From positions 1 through 8,289 of the forward strand of contig CAMDKT010000247.1 of NCBI GenBank assembly GCA_945900935.1: 8,289 nucleotides of DNA, given 5' to 3'. The DNA is from Candidatus Sulfopaludibacter sp. SbA3 (GTDB lineage Bacteria > Acidobacteriota > Terriglobia > Bryobacterales > Bryobacteraceae). Positions 5,089 through 8,289 of the stretch are shown here, in pieces. A program made the position numbers and the translations under genes. The number at the start of each line of letters is the position of its first letter. Position 1 is the first letter of the stretch. The notes under the pieces were generated by a model, which made no database searches, was not told where the DNA came from, and was given only the letters and a program-made list of their open reading frames with translations.

Positions 5089-8000
5089 CTAAAAGTCAAC
5101 CTTCAAACCGAATTGAACGTTACGCGGACCAATGTTCATCGTCCCGGAAACAACGCCGAACGTCGTGCTCCCGAACGCCGTATCCGGCCAGGAAAACTGC
5201 GGCGTATTGGTGAGATTAAACGCTTCCGCGCGAAATTGTATCGTCACCCGGTCGTAAACTTTGAAGTCCTTGGCGACAGAAACGTCAGCGTTCTTTTGAT
5301 GCGCGGCGCGCAGTTCATTCAGCCGACGCGGCGAGTTGCCGATGGTATACAACGCTGGCGCCGAAAAGGCCGCCGTGTTGAACCAGCGCTCCGGCGTCCT
5401 GGCCGAAACTGCCACATCCGCCCCCCTCGTCACATTCGGATACTGGGTGCCGAAACCGTACTGGCTGATGGTGCTCGGCGCGGTAAGCCGGACGGGCAAA
5501 CCGCTGGAAAACCGGACAATGCTCGAAAGCTGCCAGCCGCCCGCGAAGATATCGGCGAATCGATTCATGCCGCTTCCAAATTGCCGCCCGCGCCCGAACG
5601 GCAGCCGGTAGACAATGGCCGTTACCAGGCTGTGCGGCAGGTCATGGGCCGACAGCGAACGCTCGATCCGGAAGTTCGTGCTATCGCGGAAACCGTCCGC
5701 GGCGCCGCCCGGACTGGGCTCAGTTTCGCCAATGTTATCGATACACTTAGACCACTGATAACTGGTCATGAGCATCAGGCCCCGATTGAACTGCTTGGAG
5801 ATCTTCAGCAGCATCGCGTTGTAACTCGAGCTGCCCCCGGATGTCTGACCATTGCGGGTTACCGTGTCAAATGCCGGGAACGGCCGTAGGAGGCGATGGC
5901 GCGGCAATTGGGCCGTGGCCAGATTGCCGCCGGTGATCAGTCCAAAAAATGGATTCGCCACTCGCGTATCAAGCGCCGCCCCCATGCTGAGTAACTGCGT
6001 GGGTAACTGGTTGTCATTGATACTCACGCCGTTGACCAATTTGCGCCCCTGGTGGCCGGCGTATCCGAATTCCACCACCGTGCCGAGCCCCAAATCGTAT
6101 TGGAAGTCGGCGCTGTAATTCTGCATGTAGCCGTTCGGATGGTTGCGATCATAGCCTCCGGCCCCGCGGCCGATGTTGGTAAGCAGCCCTCCTGTGTTCC
6201 CAACAGCGGGAATCAGCCCGTTGGGGTAGGGGTTGCGATAGAGGTCCTGCGGATTAATGTTGTCTCCACCTTGGCTGGACGTCCAAGGTGTCGTGGAGGA
6301 GTAGCCGGTCAGGTCCCCCGTCCCGGTCTGCGTCGGGAAAAAAATGCCGTAGCCGGTGCGAATCACCAGTTTCTCGGTGATCTTGTAAGAGATTCCCAGG
6401 CGCGGAGCGAAGTTGTTGTTAACCGGGTCCCAGGAGAAGCGCTGATTCGCATCGGTAAAGCGCAGCCCGCCTTTCAGCGGTAGCCCGGTCAGTTTGGCAA
6501 GCGGGTTCTCCGCGGCGTAATCGAAGTAACTAAACCGGTTGTAGCGTTCGGTGGCCGGGCGGTGCATTTCGTAACGGATCCCGGGGTTGATCGTCATTCG
6601 TCTCGAAATCCGCCATGTGTCTTGAAAATACCAGCCATAGTAGAGTCGCGTCACCGCGCCGAGCGCCGGCTTCCGAACATCACCGCCGGAGCCGGTCCCC
6701 AGCAGCAGTGAGGCGACCGCGTTGCCGGAAGTGGTACTGTTCTGCTGCGCGATCGGGCCCGAAGTCATCCCCCGTGAAAAGCTGAAGTCGGCCGAAAAAA
6801 TGCCGCCCCCCGTCAGCATCGCCGCGTCCCGCGTAAACCCCATCTTGAAGCTGTGCGCGCCCATTTCCTTCGTCGCGTTGACCTGTATGTTCGCTACGCG
6901 GCTGATATTGTTCAGATCCCGCGAGTAGAACATGTTCGAGTAGTTCTCCATCGTGATTTGCGGGAGCGTCTTCACGTCCAGTGTATTCACGAATGACGCC
7001 GGCAGACCGAGCTCCGTCCCATCCCGGCCCGCGAAAGGCGAACTTTGACGTTCCGTCCAACTCCCGATAGCCGCCATCACGTTAATCACCCACGTCGGAT
7101 TGGGCACGAAAGTATTCCCCAGCGAGACCTGGTAACGCGGATTGCCGCTAATGTTTCCCGTGCCGGTGAGGTTGGGAAACACATTCGGCGCGGGCCGGCC
7201 CGCCTGGCGCCACGCCTTCGAAAGTCGCCCGTACATGGAGTGCTTCTCGCTGCGAGCCCAATCCAGCCGGATGTCGCTCCGGTCGCTGATCGTTGAGCCC
7301 TTCCCTATGGCCGAGTAGTTTCGCGTGCGCGTGATGGGGTCGCCCGGGCCCGTCGTCGCCGGATAAAGCGCCACCGTCTTGACGCCCACTGGATCCATCA
7401 GGCTCACCGGGATCCGATTCCCCGGAAAGGCGTCGCGGACGAAACCGGCACCGCTGGGGTTGGCCCGCGTCGTGAATGGATTGAAGATGGCGGAAAGGGT
7501 GCCGTTGGAGTTAAACGTCTGAGAAAAATCGCCCGCGCGTTCAATTGCGGTTGGCATGGAACTGATGGCTGTGGACGGAGAGCCCTGCCGCAGGCCCTCA
7601 TACCCGCCGAAGAAGTAAAGTTTTTTCGCCCGCCAGATCGGCCCGGCGAAGTTTCCGCCAAACTGATTGCGCTGGAAGATGGGCCTGGCCAGACCCGCGC
7701 GGTTGTTCGACCAGGAGTTGGCATCGACCACGGAGTTCCTCAGAAAGTCGAAACCCGTGCCATGGAAATCGGCGCTCCCGCCTTTGGTCACGATCGAGAC
7801 AATACCGCCACCGGAGCGCCCATATTGGGCATCGTAAGCGTTGCGGATAACCTGGACTTCGGCCACCGAATCGATGGCCGGTGAGATCAGCAGCCCATTC
7901 CAACTGTTCCCGGCCGAAACGTTAACGCCGTCAAGCAGGACACCGGTGGTCGTGCTCCGCCCCCCGTTCAAGCCGAAGCGGTCCTGGTTCTGATCCGCCA

Positions 8001-8289
8001 CCGATTGGGAGATGCCGGTGGCAGGCGCAGTCACCCCGGCCGTGGCGTGAACCAGCGTAAACGGATTCCGTAGATTCGTCGGCAGCGCCAGCACCATTTC
8101 GCGCTCCAGCGTCACCGCCTGATTCGCCGTCTGCGTGTCGAGCTGTACCCCCGCGGCCCCCACTTCCACGCGCTGCGACAATTCCCCGATCTGCATCGCG
8201 ATATTCGCCGCCCCCGACTGGCCCGACACCAGAATGATATTGCTCTGCATGTACCCCTTAAACCCCGTAGCTTCCGCTTGCAGGCTGTA
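5089..8289 (-). CDS. TonB-dependent receptor, Oar-like (5' end outside the window)
   Basis: Outer-membrane beta-barrel receptor, probably for energised uptake of an unidentified ligand. The frame is open from the right edge (YSLQAEATGFKGY precedes the first Met at 8250), so that Met is internal; 1066 residues are visible. The first residues are the end of a carboxypeptidase-regulatory-like domain with the usual VGELSQRVEV-type linker (IGELSQRVEV here). Next comes the plug: LPTNLRNPFTL, RFGLNGGRSTTTGVLLDGVN (about 8160-7920), VAEVQVIRNAYDAQYGRSGG and GIVSIVTKGG. Barrel strands follow, with KLYFFGGYEGLRQG, SYQWSKCIDNIGE, HSLVTAIVYRLPFGRGRQF, GGWQLSSIVRFSSGLPVRLT and AEAFNLTNTPQF. The C-terminus PRNVQFGLKVDF ends in Phe, as in BAM-recognised barrels. 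The signal peptide and any TonB box are beyond the edge. No SusD-like partner is adjacent, which is usual for this acidobacterial group. The TAG stop is at 5091-5089, with the terminator 3 nt beyond. Confidence 0.93.
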   Translation of the reverse strand, partial: YSLQAEATGFKGYMQSNIILVSGQSGAANIAMQIGELSQRVEVGAAGVQLDTQTANQAVTLEREMVLALPTNLRNPFTLVHATAGVTAPATGISQSVADQNQDRFGLNGGRSTTTGVLLDGVNVSAGNSWNGLLISPAIDSVAEVQVIRNAYDAQYGRSGGGIVSIVTKGGSADFHGTGFDFLRNSVVDANSWSNNRAGLARPIFQRNQFGGNFAGPIWRAKKLYFFGGYEGLRQGSPSTAISSMPTAIERAGDFSQTFNSNGTLSAIFNPFTTRANPSGAGFVRDAFPGNRIPVSLMDPVGVKTVALYPATTGPGDPITRTRNYSAIGKGSTISDRSDIRLDWARSEKHSMYGRLSKAWRQAGRPAPNVFPNLTGTGNISGNPRYQVSLGNTFVPNPTWVINVMAAIGSWTERQSSPFAGRDGTELGLPASFVNTLDVKTLPQITMENYSNMFYSRDLNNISRVANIQVNATKEMGAHSFKMGFTRDAAMLTGGGIFSADFSFSRGMTSGPIAQQNSTTSGNAVASLLLGTGSGGDVRKPALGAVTRLYYGWYFQDTWRISRRMTINPGIRYEMHRPATERYNRFSYFDYAAENPLAKLTGLPLKGGLRFTDANQRFSWDPVNNNFAPRLGISYKITEKLVIRTGYGIFFPTQTGTGDLTGYSSTTPWTSSQGGDNINPQDLYRNPYPNGLIPAVGNTGGLLTNIGRGAGGYDRNHPNGYMQNYSADFQYDLGLGTVVEFGYAGHQGRKLVNGVSINDNQLPTQLLSMGAALDTRVANPFFGLITGGNLATAQLPRHRLLRPFPAFDTVTRNGQTSGGSSSYNAMLLKISKQFNRGLMLMTSYQWSKCIDNIGETEPSPGGAADGFRDSTNFRIERSLSAHDLPHSLVTAIVYRLPFGRGRQFGSGMNRFADIFAGGWQLSSIVRFSSGLPVRLTAPSTISQYGFGTQYPNVTRGADVAVSARTPERWFNTAAFSAPALYTIGNSPRRLNELRAAHQKNADVSVAKDFKVYDRVTIQFRAEAFNLTNTPQFSWPDTAFGSTTFGVVSGTMNIGPRNVQFGLKVDF

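Noticed and set aside
4804..5889. Plus-strand frame of 361 codons starting in the gap and crossing the 3' part of the TonB receptor
   Set aside because: Most of it is antisense to conserved receptor sequence. It has no family features and the first part runs through the toxin relic in the wrong frame.
8248..8250. Met codon at 8250-8248 as the start of the TonB receptor
   Set aside because: The frame stays open to the window edge, and the upstream residues (EATGFKGY) are the expected end of a carboxypeptidase-regulatory-like domain. The Met is therefore internal.
1..8289. CRISPR arrays, tRNA or rRNA genes, intact insertion sequences
   Set aside because: No regularly spaced repeats, tRNA-like cloverleaf ends, rRNA segments, or transposase with terminal inverted repeats were seen on reading both strands.

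Overview
The window (about 60% G+C) looks like chromosomal DNA from an acidobacterium of the Solibacter/Bryobacter type. Two things point there. A PQQ-type sugar dehydrogenase carries the C-terminal domain TIGR03437, which is heavily expanded in Candidatus Solibacter and relatives. A large Oar-like TonB-dependent receptor shows the carboxypeptidase-regulatory/plug/barrel layout of which these genomes have many copies. The assignment is inference from protein character, since no rRNA or other phylogenetic marker is present.

Layout: (1) Positions 1-1496, minus strand: trpS (tryptophanyl-tRNA synthetase) followed after 3 nt by an MFS transporter that runs off the left edge. (2) Positions 1516-4405, plus strand: an RlmD/TrmA-family rRNA m5U methyltransferase, then 7 nt later a secreted glucose/sorbosone dehydrogenase-like protein fused to TIGR03437. 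The two pairs are divergent, with only 19 nt between the trpS start and the first possible methyltransferase start. (3) Positions 4406-5088: a non-coding gap. It has a GC-rich hairpin right behind the dehydrogenase, the decayed remains of a DUF433/DUF5615 (PIN-like) toxin-antitoxin module, and a good intrinsic terminator belonging to the gene on the right. (4) Positions 5089-8289, minus strand: a TonB-dependent receptor whose reading frame stays open to the right edge, so its N-terminus lies outside the window.

The translation genes (trpS, rlmD) are housekeeping. The dehydrogenase and the TonB receptor are envelope proteins, one predicted to be exported and one in the outer membrane. They converge on each other and no shared regulation is visible. 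I found no intact undescribed system. The least expected item is the toxin-antitoxin relic, in which the end of the antitoxin is joined in frame to the interior of the toxin.
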